NCBI RefSeq assembly: GCF_003149455.1
Contig: NZ_QFFK01000014.1
Span: 62,001 to 126,000, forward strand
Direction of reading: 5' to 3'
DNA length: 64,000 nt
Origin: Chitinophaga deserti
GTDB taxonomy: Bacteria > Bacteroidota > Bacteroidia > Chitinophagales > Chitinophagaceae
Shown here: in pieces, positions 27,801 through 34,887 of the stretch
How the letters are laid out: every line of letters begins with the position of its first letter
How positions within the stretch are numbered: the first letter of the stretch is position 1
Notes under the pieces: model-generated
Database searches by the model: none
Told to the model about the DNA's origin: nothing
What the model saw: the letters and a program-made list of their open reading frames with translations, nothing else
Translations under genes and position numbers: made by a program

Positions 27801-30100
27801 TTAGGCCCACTTACTTTCTTCCAGTTATAGGAAGAAATAGTACCACCGTTGGTGGTAGTGGCGCTGCCGGTAAGGGTTATGCTTGTAGTGGGCAGAGCGA
27901 TCAGTTGATCTTTGCCGGCATTCGCAATGGTAAATTGCGCAGGCACGCTGCTATTATATTCGAAAGCACCTACGTCAAACGTATTGTTGTAAGGGCGGGC
28001 AGTACCATCGAAGTCAGCAGTTAGTCCAAGATCAGCCATGTTGCGGCCGGCATCAATTGCACCGGATCCTGCTTTCAGCCTGAAGTTGCCGCTATTGGGA
28101 TCCAGGAATCCAGCTTCTTCCAGTGTCTTGTAATTTTGGTTATTGGCAAAATCGTAAAGTACCGGTTTGGAACCCTGAATGTAGTAACCGTTCAGTGGAC
28201 GGTCCCACGCAGTGCCGGGGGCAATCACCAGGTTGTTATATACTTTATGGCCAAGCGTGGTCTGGTCTGCATAGATTTTGAGTCCGTTGACGCCTGTTCT
28301 GATGATGGTATTATTGTAGATGTATGCCGTGGCAGGCGCAAATAGGTTCTTGTCAGATACGTTGATCCCTTCAAACTTGATGTCAGTGATCACGTTGTTG
28401 TAAACGTGATTGATACCTGCACCAAATATCTCGATGGCAGAATTATACCCTTTGCTGACGAAGTTATTATAAATGCGAAGCGCGCTGCCGCCGCCGGAAA
28501 GGATACCGTAACCATGGGGACTGTTCTTCATCATGGCATAATTCACGACGCGGTTGCCGTAAATGCGGTTATCGCCTTTGTCTGCCACGGAGATTTGCAT
28601 ACCGTCGCTACCCATGTTCTCCAGGTCATTGTTATATACCTGGATGTTTTCTATGCGGTGGGAGGCAAGATCCGTACAGGTTCCGGACGACCACAGGTAA
28701 TGCGTATTACCAATGTAGAAGCCTTCCCATGCCGAGTTACGGCAAAGCAGGTCGTGAATCTTTACATTCCGCATGGTGAATACGGGATCCAGCCACTCCG
28801 GATGGTCGCACTGCTGAATAGTTTTTGCCTGCAGGAACATGCCTGCATCGTGGATATAGATGTGATGCACCTCGAAATCAGTAGTACCGCTTCCGAAAAA
28901 CGCCCCGAACATTTTCTGGCCGTTCTTATTTGTACCATTTACGTCGAAGCCGTATTTGATTGCCGGTGCGCCGGTTCCTTCTACTTTAATGTGTTTGCTG
29001 GTATTGAAAACAAAGCTGGCGGCAGTAGCCGAACTGTTCACCCCTACCCTTACAAGTCCGCCGCAGTTCGTAATTACAATTGGCTTCTCTGCAGTACCTG
29101 TCAGTTTAGCGAAATGGATATATTCATAATCGCCGGGAGGGATACAAAGTGTATCACCGGGATTTATGCCCAACTGGGTCATGGGATTATCGTAATAAAT
29201 AACGTTGGGGCCGGTCGTTCTGATAGTAATGCGTTTGCCCCCGGAACCGGTTGGCGGCGGAACCGATGTAGTACCTTTACTATACTGGAGCATCCATTCG
29301 TAAACGTTCAGGCCTGTTTCAGGGTCCTTATAATTTGGATCATATGTTTTTGTCCAGGCATCATGGGAGGTGGAAGTCCAGACCGTGAGCCTTGCAGGAT
29401 ATTTAGTTCCAGGTATAGCTTTGTTGATACCATTCACCCAGCCTTCGGAGTAGGATAAAGGAACCATATTATCCAGATTATTATGCGTTGCGAAAACAGG
29501 GGTATTATTCGCAGCGATTCTGGGCGGGAGCTGGGGAACGCCGGAAGGGTCCCATGCGCCGCAAATCACCACTGCTGCGGCTATCTGTTTGGCGGAATCA
29601 GCGTTTTCTGACAATGCCCCCCAGGCTACACCACCACCCATACTAAGACCGGTGATGTAGATACGGTTGGTATCTATGCGATAATAGGTTTTGAGGTATT
29701 TCAGTAACTGGAATACTTCACCGGAACCCGGCCATCCTTTAAACTGCGGTGATATTACAATGAATGAGTGAGTTTGACCGTTTACAGTAAACGACGCCGG
29801 GAACTTACCATCCTTGATGTATTTGGGCAAAGCAGTGTTAGTTACGCTACTGGTGACCGATGTTGCAGATGTACCGGCCAGTTCACCTCTCCCATGCAGG
29901 AAAATGATGAGTGGGTGGGGCTTACCGCTGGTGGCATAATCGGCAGGTAATGCCTCATAATACCCCGTCATATTGTTGATGGTAAAGGGGGCAGGGATCG
30001 TTTTCGGAACCTGTTGCGCGAACGCTCCAGGGCTAAGGGCTATCGTAAGATACCAGAAGCAGCGGCCAAGCCACTTCCTACATAAGTCAAATTGCTTCAC
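24812..30100 (-). CDS. Giant T9SS-secreted esterase with beta-helix and ten PKD domains
   Basis: The 1762-residue product has a signal peptide, then an alpha/beta hydrolase domain (about 30-285) with Ser153 in GLSMGGG, Asp210 in NNLDNMVP and His246 in TSHDAW, resembling CE1/PHB-depolymerase-like esterases. Residues 293-715 form a right-handed parallel beta-helix of N-rich coils (VYNNDLENMG, IYNNFVSKG), as in polysaccharide lyases. Ten PKD domains of about 95 residues follow (719-1668), then a type A T9SS sorting domain (NPFTVYPNPAVSY to the end). The multi-domain fusion suggests a surface-attached glycan-processing enzyme. The target is unknown. Confidence 0.9.
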   Translation of the reverse strand: MKQFDLCRKWLGRCFWYLTIALSPGAFAQQVPKTIPAPFTINNMTGYYEALPADYATSGKPHPLIIFLHGRGELAGTSATSVTSSVTNTALPKYIKDGKFPASFTVNGQTHSFIVISPQFKGWPGSGEVFQLLKYLKTYYRIDTNRIYITGLSMGGGVAWGALSENADSAKQIAAAVVICGAWDPSGVPQLPPRIAANNTPVFATHNNLDNMVPLSYSEGWVNGINKAIPGTKYPARLTVWTSTSHDAWTKTYDPNYKDPETGLNVYEWMLQYSKGTTSVPPPTGSGGKRITIRTTGPNVIYYDNPMTQLGINPGDTLCIPPGDYEYIHFAKLTGTAEKPIVITNCGGLVRVGVNSSATAASFVFNTSKHIKVEGTGAPAIKYGFDVNGTNKNGQKMFGAFFGSGTTDFEVHHIYIHDAGMFLQAKTIQQCDHPEWLDPVFTMRNVKIHDLLCRNSAWEGFYIGNTHYLWSSGTCTDLASHRIENIQVYNNDLENMGSDGMQISVADKGDNRIYGNRVVNYAMMKNSPHGYGILSGGGSALRIYNNFVSKGYNSAIEIFGAGINHVYNNVITDIKFEGINVSDKNLFAPATAYIYNNTIIRTGVNGLKIYADQTTLGHKVYNNLVIAPGTAWDRPLNGYYIQGSKPVLYDFANNQNYKTLEEAGFLDPNSGNFRLKAGSGAIDAGRNMADLGLTADFDGTARPYNNTFDVGAFEYNSSVPAQFTIANAGKDQLIALPTTSITLTGSATTTNGGTISSYNWKKVSGPNQGTITNANAATTQVTGMVAGTYVFELKATNNAGGSATDMITVSVLTSANKPPVPTAGGDVVLTLPSNATQLTGSFSLDPDGVIVSYVWEKISGPSAGAILDLNASNTDLSGLTAGVYVYRLTVVDNGGLTASDEVTITVQGATTNKPPVAKAGADQSVRMPVSTIVLDGSASADPDGTIASYSWKKISGPEAPVLATPSAAKTNVTTFTVSGEYVFELTVKDNENTTATDQVKITVTAEDVPPVAKAGNDQTARLPVTTLALDGSGSTDADGPIASYSWRKVSGPAGGTLTTPSAAKTNVTDLTIAGEYVFELTVKDNNNATATDQVKITITAANVPPVANAGTDISITLPVSSVVLDASGSNDADGNITSYAWRKASGPAAGGTSIPATAQPEVTGLAEGTYSFEVTVTDNDGATHTDAVTVTVLSAPNEAPVADAGVDQSISLPVSSATLDARASRDADGTITSYTWRKLSGPAAGGTSIAATSQPEVTGLVEGVYLFQLTVTDNDGATNTDEVTVTVLSAPNVAPVADAGANQTITLPASSVVLDGRGSRDTDGNIATYAWRKLSGPSAGGTSIPATAQPTVTGLVEGTYVFQLTVTDNDGATHSDEVSVTVLAAPNVPPVANAGANQTITLPVASVVLDARGSRDSDGSITTYAWRKVSGPSAGGASIPGTAQPNVTGLVEGTYVFQLTVTDNKGATNSSEVTVTVLAEPNTPPVANAGVNQSITLPTSSTSLDGSGSTDGDGSITQYAWRKISGPADGLILSASTARTDVTGLNTAGTYVYELTVTDNRGATHAARVTVTVQPQPNQSPIASIDGETTIRLPLDYVFLDGINSRDPDGAITGYQWRMVSGPGIAEFSRPDKNQTRVSGLAEGVYEIELTVTDNLEATAKTTHRITVLKAEDNTEENPFTVYPNPAVSYVRARMIDPIGGELIITIYDDMGRVVKVLKDKSDPHTVYQREISIEELRTGTYLLELRSNNQKWVRRFVKVAH
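25097..27945 (-). repeat. Tandem array of ten PKD-encoding units, about 285 bp each
   Basis: Ten in-frame units share the pattern PPVAxAGxDQ ... LDGSxSxDxDG.I.sY.WrKvSGP ... VTGL.eGtY.FeLTVtDN.GAT.tDeVtVTV. Units 5-8, about 25.6-26.8 kb, are the most alike, suggesting recent duplication or gene conversion. Confidence 0.88.
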
Positions 30101-30455
30101 GCACAGAGGTTTTTCTTGGTATGGACCGTGTATGGTAATTTTTAAAGTAAGGAGCAGCTAAATACGACGACACAAATTCCCTTACTGTTGTATATCGTTA
30201 CAAAGAAACAAATTTTTCTAAAACAAATAGGAAAAAAATCTCATATACATTATGATTGGCTATAAATTATTTAATTATGCATTCCTAACCTATTGCAAAT
30301 CAACCCTGTGATTTTTTATTTATTATTTATTGCGTATGATTTTACAATAATTTATAACTTGCGCCCATAACGACTTCCTGTGTCGAAATGTTTTTAACCC
30401 TTCCTTTGATGAGCCGTCTGACAACTAAGTTTACCTTTTAGACTTAAATAATTTC
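30101..30455. other. AT-rich 355-bp divergent intergenic region
   Basis: It separates the divergent giant esterase (minus) and flippase (plus) genes and must hold both promoters. The middle (30190-30360) is very AT-rich. I found no exact TAnnTTTG on either strand; TACCTTTT near 30431 is a near match for the flippase. No ORF or RNA gene is seen. Confidence 0.5.
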
Positions 30456-31784
30456 ATGCTGTCTGGCCTGTTTTCCGTTTTACGCAACAAACAGTTTCTA
30501 TCCCTTTTGGGAAACGTTGTTTCGGCTTTTTTCAACGTATTGTCGTTTGCCATTCTTGTAAGATTACTGAGCCTTACGGATTTCGGTATCTGGGTGATAT
30601 TTACCACTACGTACAATATAATGGACCAGGTGCGTACCGGTTTGCTGCAATCGGGGCTTATCAAGTTTTATTCCGGAGCTGATGCGCAAACTGCCCGTAC
30701 CGTGGCTGGTGCAGCCTGGCATGTGGCGCTCCTGTTAACTGCCGGATATGTGGTTTTGTCCTTAGCCGCCACATTCACCGTTGCCCCCTACCTGGACCCC
30801 AGCTGGCGGTTCTTCATTCCCTGGTTGGGTATCCTTACCCTGTTTTCGCTGCCCATGAACTTTGCCACCTGGGTGTTACAGGCTGAAAACCGCTTTCACC
30901 AGATCGTTTATATCCGTATTGCCCAGAATGGCAGCTTCCTGGTACTCGTAGGTGTTTTGTGGCTGGCAGATAAGATTACTTTGCCATTTGTACTATATGC
31001 CTACGCTGCTTCCATGATCCTGTCTGGCATATATTGTCTTGCCCGTAAATGGACCGGCATTCGCCAACTCGCATTCCGTACAAAACAACAGGCAAAGGAA
31101 CTGTATGTCTATGGCAGGTTAATTATCGGCAGCATCATTTCATCTTCGCTGATCAACTATACGAACCAGATGGTGATCCTCACCATGCTCGGTTCTGCCA
31201 AAGTTGCCCTGTTCAGCATTCCCCAGAAGTTCATGGAAGTGATAGAAATTCTTCTCCGCAGTTTCGTAGCTACCGCCCAGCCCACCATTTCTGCCGCCGC
31301 TAACCGGAACGATTCCAGGGCAGTTGCTGTAGCCTTTTGCCGGTACACGGGCACAGTAACCATCCTGATCATACCCTGTATCATAGGAATGCTCCTGTTT
31401 ACAGAACCGCTTATTGTATTGCTGGCCGACCGGGAATATCTCGAAGCCAGACATGTGGTGCGCATTACACTGCTCACCGCCATCCTCTGGCCTATTGACC
31501 GCTTTAACGGGGTTACGCTCGACATGATGAACCTGCCGAAAGTGAACTTCTACAAGAATATGCTCAAACTTGTGCTGAATGCATTTTTTGCCGTTGTTCT
31601 CACATGGCTGTTCCCCAATATTATCTCAGTAGCTATCGCCGGTTTCTTACACATAATTTTTGCCGTGGGTTACGGGTATTACATCATGAAAAAGCACACG
31701 GAAGTTAACTTTGCGGATATCTGGCGCTATGGATGGAGCGAGTTCCGCCAGCTAACCAAGAAAGTGCTTAAAATTTCACAATAA
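30456..31784 (+). CDS. Wzx-type polysaccharide flippase
   Basis: The 442-residue integral membrane protein has about 12 to 14 predicted helices and fits the oligosaccharide flippase (MOP/Wzx) superfamily, starting FSVLRNKQFLSLLGNVVSAFFNVLSF. It should move the undecaprenyl-linked repeat unit across the inner membrane for polymerisation by the Wzy-like protein at 46.0 kb. The next glycosyltransferase starts 4 bp after its stop, so the two are an operon. Confidence 0.9.
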   Translation: MLSGLFSVLRNKQFLSLLGNVVSAFFNVLSFAILVRLLSLTDFGIWVIFTTTYNIMDQVRTGLLQSGLIKFYSGADAQTARTVAGAAWHVALLLTAGYVVLSLAATFTVAPYLDPSWRFFIPWLGILTLFSLPMNFATWVLQAENRFHQIVYIRIAQNGSFLVLVGVLWLADKITLPFVLYAYAASMILSGIYCLARKWTGIRQLAFRTKQQAKELYVYGRLIIGSIISSSLINYTNQMVILTMLGSAKVALFSIPQKFMEVIEILLRSFVATAQPTISAAANRNDSRAVAVAFCRYTGTVTILIIPCIIGMLLFTEPLIVLLADREYLEARHVVRITLLTAILWPIDRFNGVTLDMMNLPKVNFYKNMLKLVLNAFFAVVLTWLFPNIISVAIAGFLHIIFAVGYGYYIMKKHTEVNFADIWRYGWSEFRQLTKKVLKISQ

Positions 31785-31788
31785 CTGC

Positions 31789-32628
31789 ATGAAGACCGCC
31801 TTTATCATACTTGCCCACCGCAATCCCGCTCAACTCGAACGCCTGCTGAAGAAACTGGCGCATCCCGGTATTGACTGCTATGTACATATCGATGCCAAAT
31901 GCGATATCGCAGTATGGGAACCGGTGCTTTCTCTCCCGCAGGTCTTCACGGTACAACCACGGACAGACATCAAGTGGGCGGGCTATAGCATGGTGAAAGC
32001 CACGTTACATTGCATGGAAGCTGTACGCGCTTCAGGCATAAAGTATACCTATGTAACGATGACAAGCGGACAGGATTACATCATAAAACCAGCCGCAGCG
32101 ATCTACGAATTCCTGACCAGACCTTCAGATCTTCAATATATCGGGCTGATATCTGATGCGGAACTGCAACCGATGTTATCCAAAACCAGTAATTATCACC
32201 TCGTAGAATATAACTTCCCCGGTAAATTCAGGCTGGCGCAATTGTTTACCAAACTGATGCCGGCCCGCAAACCACCCATGGGTATGCGCCTGTACTCAGG
32301 CTCCCAATGGTGGTCACTCACCCTGGATTGTATGAATTACCTGCTGGATCACATCAAGGCAAACCCCTCCATTTCCAGGTTCTTTAAATTTACCTGGGGC
32401 CCAGATGAGTTTATTTTTCAAACCCTCCTGATGAACAGTCCCTACCGCGACGCTGTTACCGGGTACGACCTTCATTACATAGACTGGTCGGCCGGTAAAG
32501 AACATCCCAAAAATCTGGGGGCAGATGATATTGACAAGATGATGGCCAGCCCCCTCCTGCTGGCCCGCAAATTTGATACAGACAAAGACCCTGGTATACT
32601 CGATATAATTGACGCCAGGCTACAATAA
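31789..32628 (+). CDS. GT14-family beta-1,6-N-acetylglucosaminyltransferase-like protein
   Basis: The 279-residue protein matches bacterial relatives of core-2/I-branching enzymes (PF02485). It opens AFIILAHRNPAQLERLL, then YVHIDAKCD, VTMTSGQDYIIK and a C-terminal FTWGPDEFIFQTLL, all family landmarks. It would add a branching sugar during repeat-unit assembly or to the polymer. It has no signal peptide, so it acts in the cytoplasm. Linkage and donor are inferred from the family only. Confidence 0.87.
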   Translation: MKTAFIILAHRNPAQLERLLKKLAHPGIDCYVHIDAKCDIAVWEPVLSLPQVFTVQPRTDIKWAGYSMVKATLHCMEAVRASGIKYTYVTMTSGQDYIIKPAAAIYEFLTRPSDLQYIGLISDAELQPMLSKTSNYHLVEYNFPGKFRLAQLFTKLMPARKPPMGMRLYSGSQWWSLTLDCMNYLLDHIKANPSISRFFKFTWGPDEFIFQTLLMNSPYRDAVTGYDLHYIDWSAGKEHPKNLGADDIDKMMASPLLLARKFDTDKDPGILDIIDARLQ

Positions 32629-32629
32629 G

Positions 32630-32670
32630 CAAGAAGCCGCTTCCCATAAAAGAGGCTGCTTCTTGTTTTC
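32630..32670 (+). terminator. Intrinsic terminator after flippase-GT14 operon
   Basis: CAAGAAGCCGCTTC pairs with GAGGCTGCTTCTTG across a short A-rich loop, followed by TTTTCC. Confidence 0.8.
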
Positions 32671-32919
32671 CATATCTTTCCGTTAATATTATACCAAAAA
32701 GAGGCTATTTAGACCTTATTCAGCCTCCATCAAACCTTCATCCATCCTTCTACCATCCTTCTACCATCCTCCATCCAACCTATAGCGCAAGCCACGTCTG
32801 GAGGGAGTTTTGCAAAAAGATGGTAGTACAATCGATTGACTGTCAATGAATTGATTATTTTTTATACTATATTAGTTTAATGGCATTTCTGATAGTATAT
32901 TAACTGTGTGATGGCATAA
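32671..32919. other. Noncoding gap between convergent operons
   Basis: Besides the 11-bp direct repeat, the stretch is AT-rich with a small inverted pair (ATACTAT / ATAGTAT, about 32860-32900). No gene is visible. It is bracketed by terminators facing inward. Confidence 0.5.
32742..32770. repeat. 11-bp direct repeat, about 2.6 copies
   Basis: The unit CCATCCTTCTA occurs twice in tandem (32742-32752, 32753-32763) and continues partly as CCATCCT. It lies in the gap between the convergent flippase and methyltransferase operons. Confidence 0.7.
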
Positions 32920-32952
32920 AAAAAGGCCATCCCGAAACGGGAGGCCTTTATA
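32920..32952 (-). terminator. Intrinsic terminator of the minus-strand polysaccharide operon
   Basis: Read on the minus strand, AAAGGCCTCCCG, loop TTT and CGGGATGGCCTTT are followed by a T run. It lies 20 bp after the methyltransferase stop. Confidence 0.88.
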
Positions 32953-32971
32953 TACTACACCTTAGGAATGC

Positions 32972-33739
32972 CTATACTTTCTTTTTCCAGAGGGTGTTAA
33001 ATCCTCCGGTTAAGCCGATAGGCAGTATCTCAGCTACCTCACAATCCAGTTTCTGCAGGAATTTTATCCGCTTTGTCAGCAGCGAAAACGGAAATACGTC
33101 TTCCACAAAATTCGTTTTAGCAAACTTGATGATCCGGTAGTTATGTTCTTTTGCAATATCCAGCAGCGCCTTGCGGGTGAAGAACTGTACGTGATCCAGG
33201 TTATCTGCCTGCGATTGTACGGTGGTTCCTTTAAACCCGAGGGTGCTTTTTACTTTATTGATGAATTTCCAGAATGCGGGATGGTTCCTCGCCTTCAGCA
33301 TGGGTCGGGTTACGCAGAGCTCGCGCGGGCCCTGGCCGTTAGGAACGGTTACCACCAGCAGTCCATTATCCTTCAGGGAAGCATAAATTACTTTCAGCAA
33401 TTCTCCGGGGCGGTCGAGGTGCTCGAGCACTTCACTGCAGATAACGGCATCGTAGCGTTCCCCCTGAGCAGTAAGCGCTTCTGCACTAATGGCTTCAAAA
33501 CGTACGTTTGGCAGCGTGTTTTTAGACCGTGCCACGTCGATCGTTTTCTGGCTGATATCGATGCCAAGTACATCGTATCCGAATTGGCCAAGGTGGCGGC
33601 TGATTACGCCATTACCGCAACCCACATCCAATACACGGCCACCGGCAGGGATTTCCTGTTGAAGGTGGCTGGCAATGAATTTAAGCCGTTTGATATCCGT
33701 AATGCGGTCGTATTCGTAGGTGATCATTTTCTGGGTCAT
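32972..33739 (-). CDS. Class I SAM-dependent methyltransferase
   Basis: The 255-residue enzyme has the SAM-binding motif I VLDVGCGNGVISRHL near residue 40, the motif II acidic strand VLGIDIS, and VICSEVLEHLDRPGELL. It belongs to the broad UbiG/Methyltransf_11-type family. It is the last gene of the minus-strand polysaccharide operon, 10 bp after the GT4 gene, so a role in O-methylating a sugar of the repeat unit or capping the chain is plausible. The substrate is not readable. Confidence 0.88.
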   Translation of the reverse strand: MTQKMITYEYDRITDIKRLKFIASHLQQEIPAGGRVLDVGCGNGVISRHLGQFGYDVLGIDISQKTIDVARSKNTLPNVRFEAISAEALTAQGERYDAVICSEVLEHLDRPGELLKVIYASLKDNGLLVVTVPNGQGPRELCVTRPMLKARNHPAFWKFINKVKSTLGFKGTTVQSQADNLDHVQFFTRKALLDIAKEHNYRIIKFAKTNFVEDVFPFSLLTKRIKFLQKLDCEVAEILPIGLTGGFNTLWKKKV

Positions 33740-33749
33740 ATCCGATTAA

Positions 33750-34886
33750 TTATTGCGCTTTGGCGCTATAAAGTGAGGTGTATACGTTTTCTATCCGCTG
33801 CGTCATGCCGGAAACATTGTATTTCTCCCTGACGGTATTGATGGCAGCCTGGCTTAGCTGCTCCCGCAAGATTTTATCTTCCGCCATTTTAACAATAGCA
33901 GCAGCAAGGGCGCCTGTGTCTTTAGGAGGAATGAGCCAACCGTTTTCGCCATGGGATACCGCTTCCCGTGTTCCATCCACATCAGTGGCCACAACCGTTT
34001 TCCCCATGGCCATCGCCTCCAGCACTCCTATCGGGAAACCTTCCCAGAGAGATGGCAGGCAATAGATGTCAATCCCCTGCAACACAGCAGGAACATCCTG
34101 CCTGAAATTCTCAAATATTACTTTATCGCTGATGTTCAATGCTGCGGCAGTATCAATCGCTGCCTGTTTCAGTTCTCCCTCTCCTACCATCAGCAACTTC
34201 ATTTGTGGGAAAGTTTTCAGCGCTTCATGAAAGCCGCGTATCATCCCTTCAGGATCTTTCTGCAGCGTCATCCGGGCAATGTATCCTACTACCAATGTAC
34301 CTTCCGGTATGCCATAGGCAGCCTTAATATCAGGAAATTGCGCAGCAGGGTTGAACTTTTCGGGGTTGATGCCGTTTCTGATCACTTCCGCATTAAACTT
34401 GCCAAATGTTTTAAGGCCTGTCTGCCGGTTAGATTCTGATACACAGATGTTGGCCTGGGCTCTCCGTGTAATGAATTGCTCCGACAGGATGCGGGCTTTT
34501 CTCATGAGCGGGTGCAACCCGTCATGGAAAGACCAGCCATGCACCGTATAGATCAGCGGAATGCGGAGGCGCCTAGCGGCCCACATCACATTGGTGTTGG
34601 CCCTGGTGCCATGTACATGTATAATATCGATCCGCTGCTCTTTCATAAATTTGCGCACTTTCTTCCAGACGCCGATATCGAACGCCTTTTCACTGGCGAT
34701 TACATGTACGGGAACGTTCATTTGCTGCAGCAGGCTTACCATAGGCCCGTCTGTAAAAGACAGTACCACCGGTTCAAACCTCGAGCGGTCCATGAACCTG
34801 ACCAGGTCAAGCACATGGCTCTCTCCTCCACCAATTTTACCCTGGCGGATGGCTTGCAGCACTCTTATTTTACGTGTAACTTCCAT
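33750..34886 (-). CDS. Glycosyltransferase family 4
   Basis: The 378-residue GT-B enzyme has the N-terminal IRVLQAIRQGKIGGGESHVLDLV loop and the C-terminal E-x7-E donor site EGFPIGVLEAMAMGKTVVATD. GYIARMTLQKDPEGMI is the usual inter-domain signature. It lies between asnB-like (1-bp gap) and the methyltransferase (10-bp gap) genes, so it is in the same transcript. It would add a sugar to the lipid-linked unit in the cytoplasm. Confidence 0.93.
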   Translation of the reverse strand: MEVTRKIRVLQAIRQGKIGGGESHVLDLVRFMDRSRFEPVVLSFTDGPMVSLLQQMNVPVHVIASEKAFDIGVWKKVRKFMKEQRIDIIHVHGTRANTNVMWAARRLRIPLIYTVHGWSFHDGLHPLMRKARILSEQFITRRAQANICVSESNRQTGLKTFGKFNAEVIRNGINPEKFNPAAQFPDIKAAYGIPEGTLVVGYIARMTLQKDPEGMIRGFHEALKTFPQMKLLMVGEGELKQAAIDTAAALNISDKVIFENFRQDVPAVLQGIDIYCLPSLWEGFPIGVLEAMAMGKTVVATDVDGTREAVSHGENGWLIPPKDTGALAAAIVKMAEDKILREQLSQAAINTVREKYNVSGMTQRIENVYTSLYSAKAQ

Positions 34887-34887
34887 T

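Noticed and set aside
25097..27945. Regularly spaced repeats resembling a CRISPR array
   Set aside because: The period is about 285 bp, the units are coding in one frame and there are no spacers.
28406..29458. A 350-codon open frame on the plus strand
   Set aside because: It is antisense to the beta-helix and esterase part of the 1762-residue gene, shows no domain and has Cys/His-rich shadow composition.
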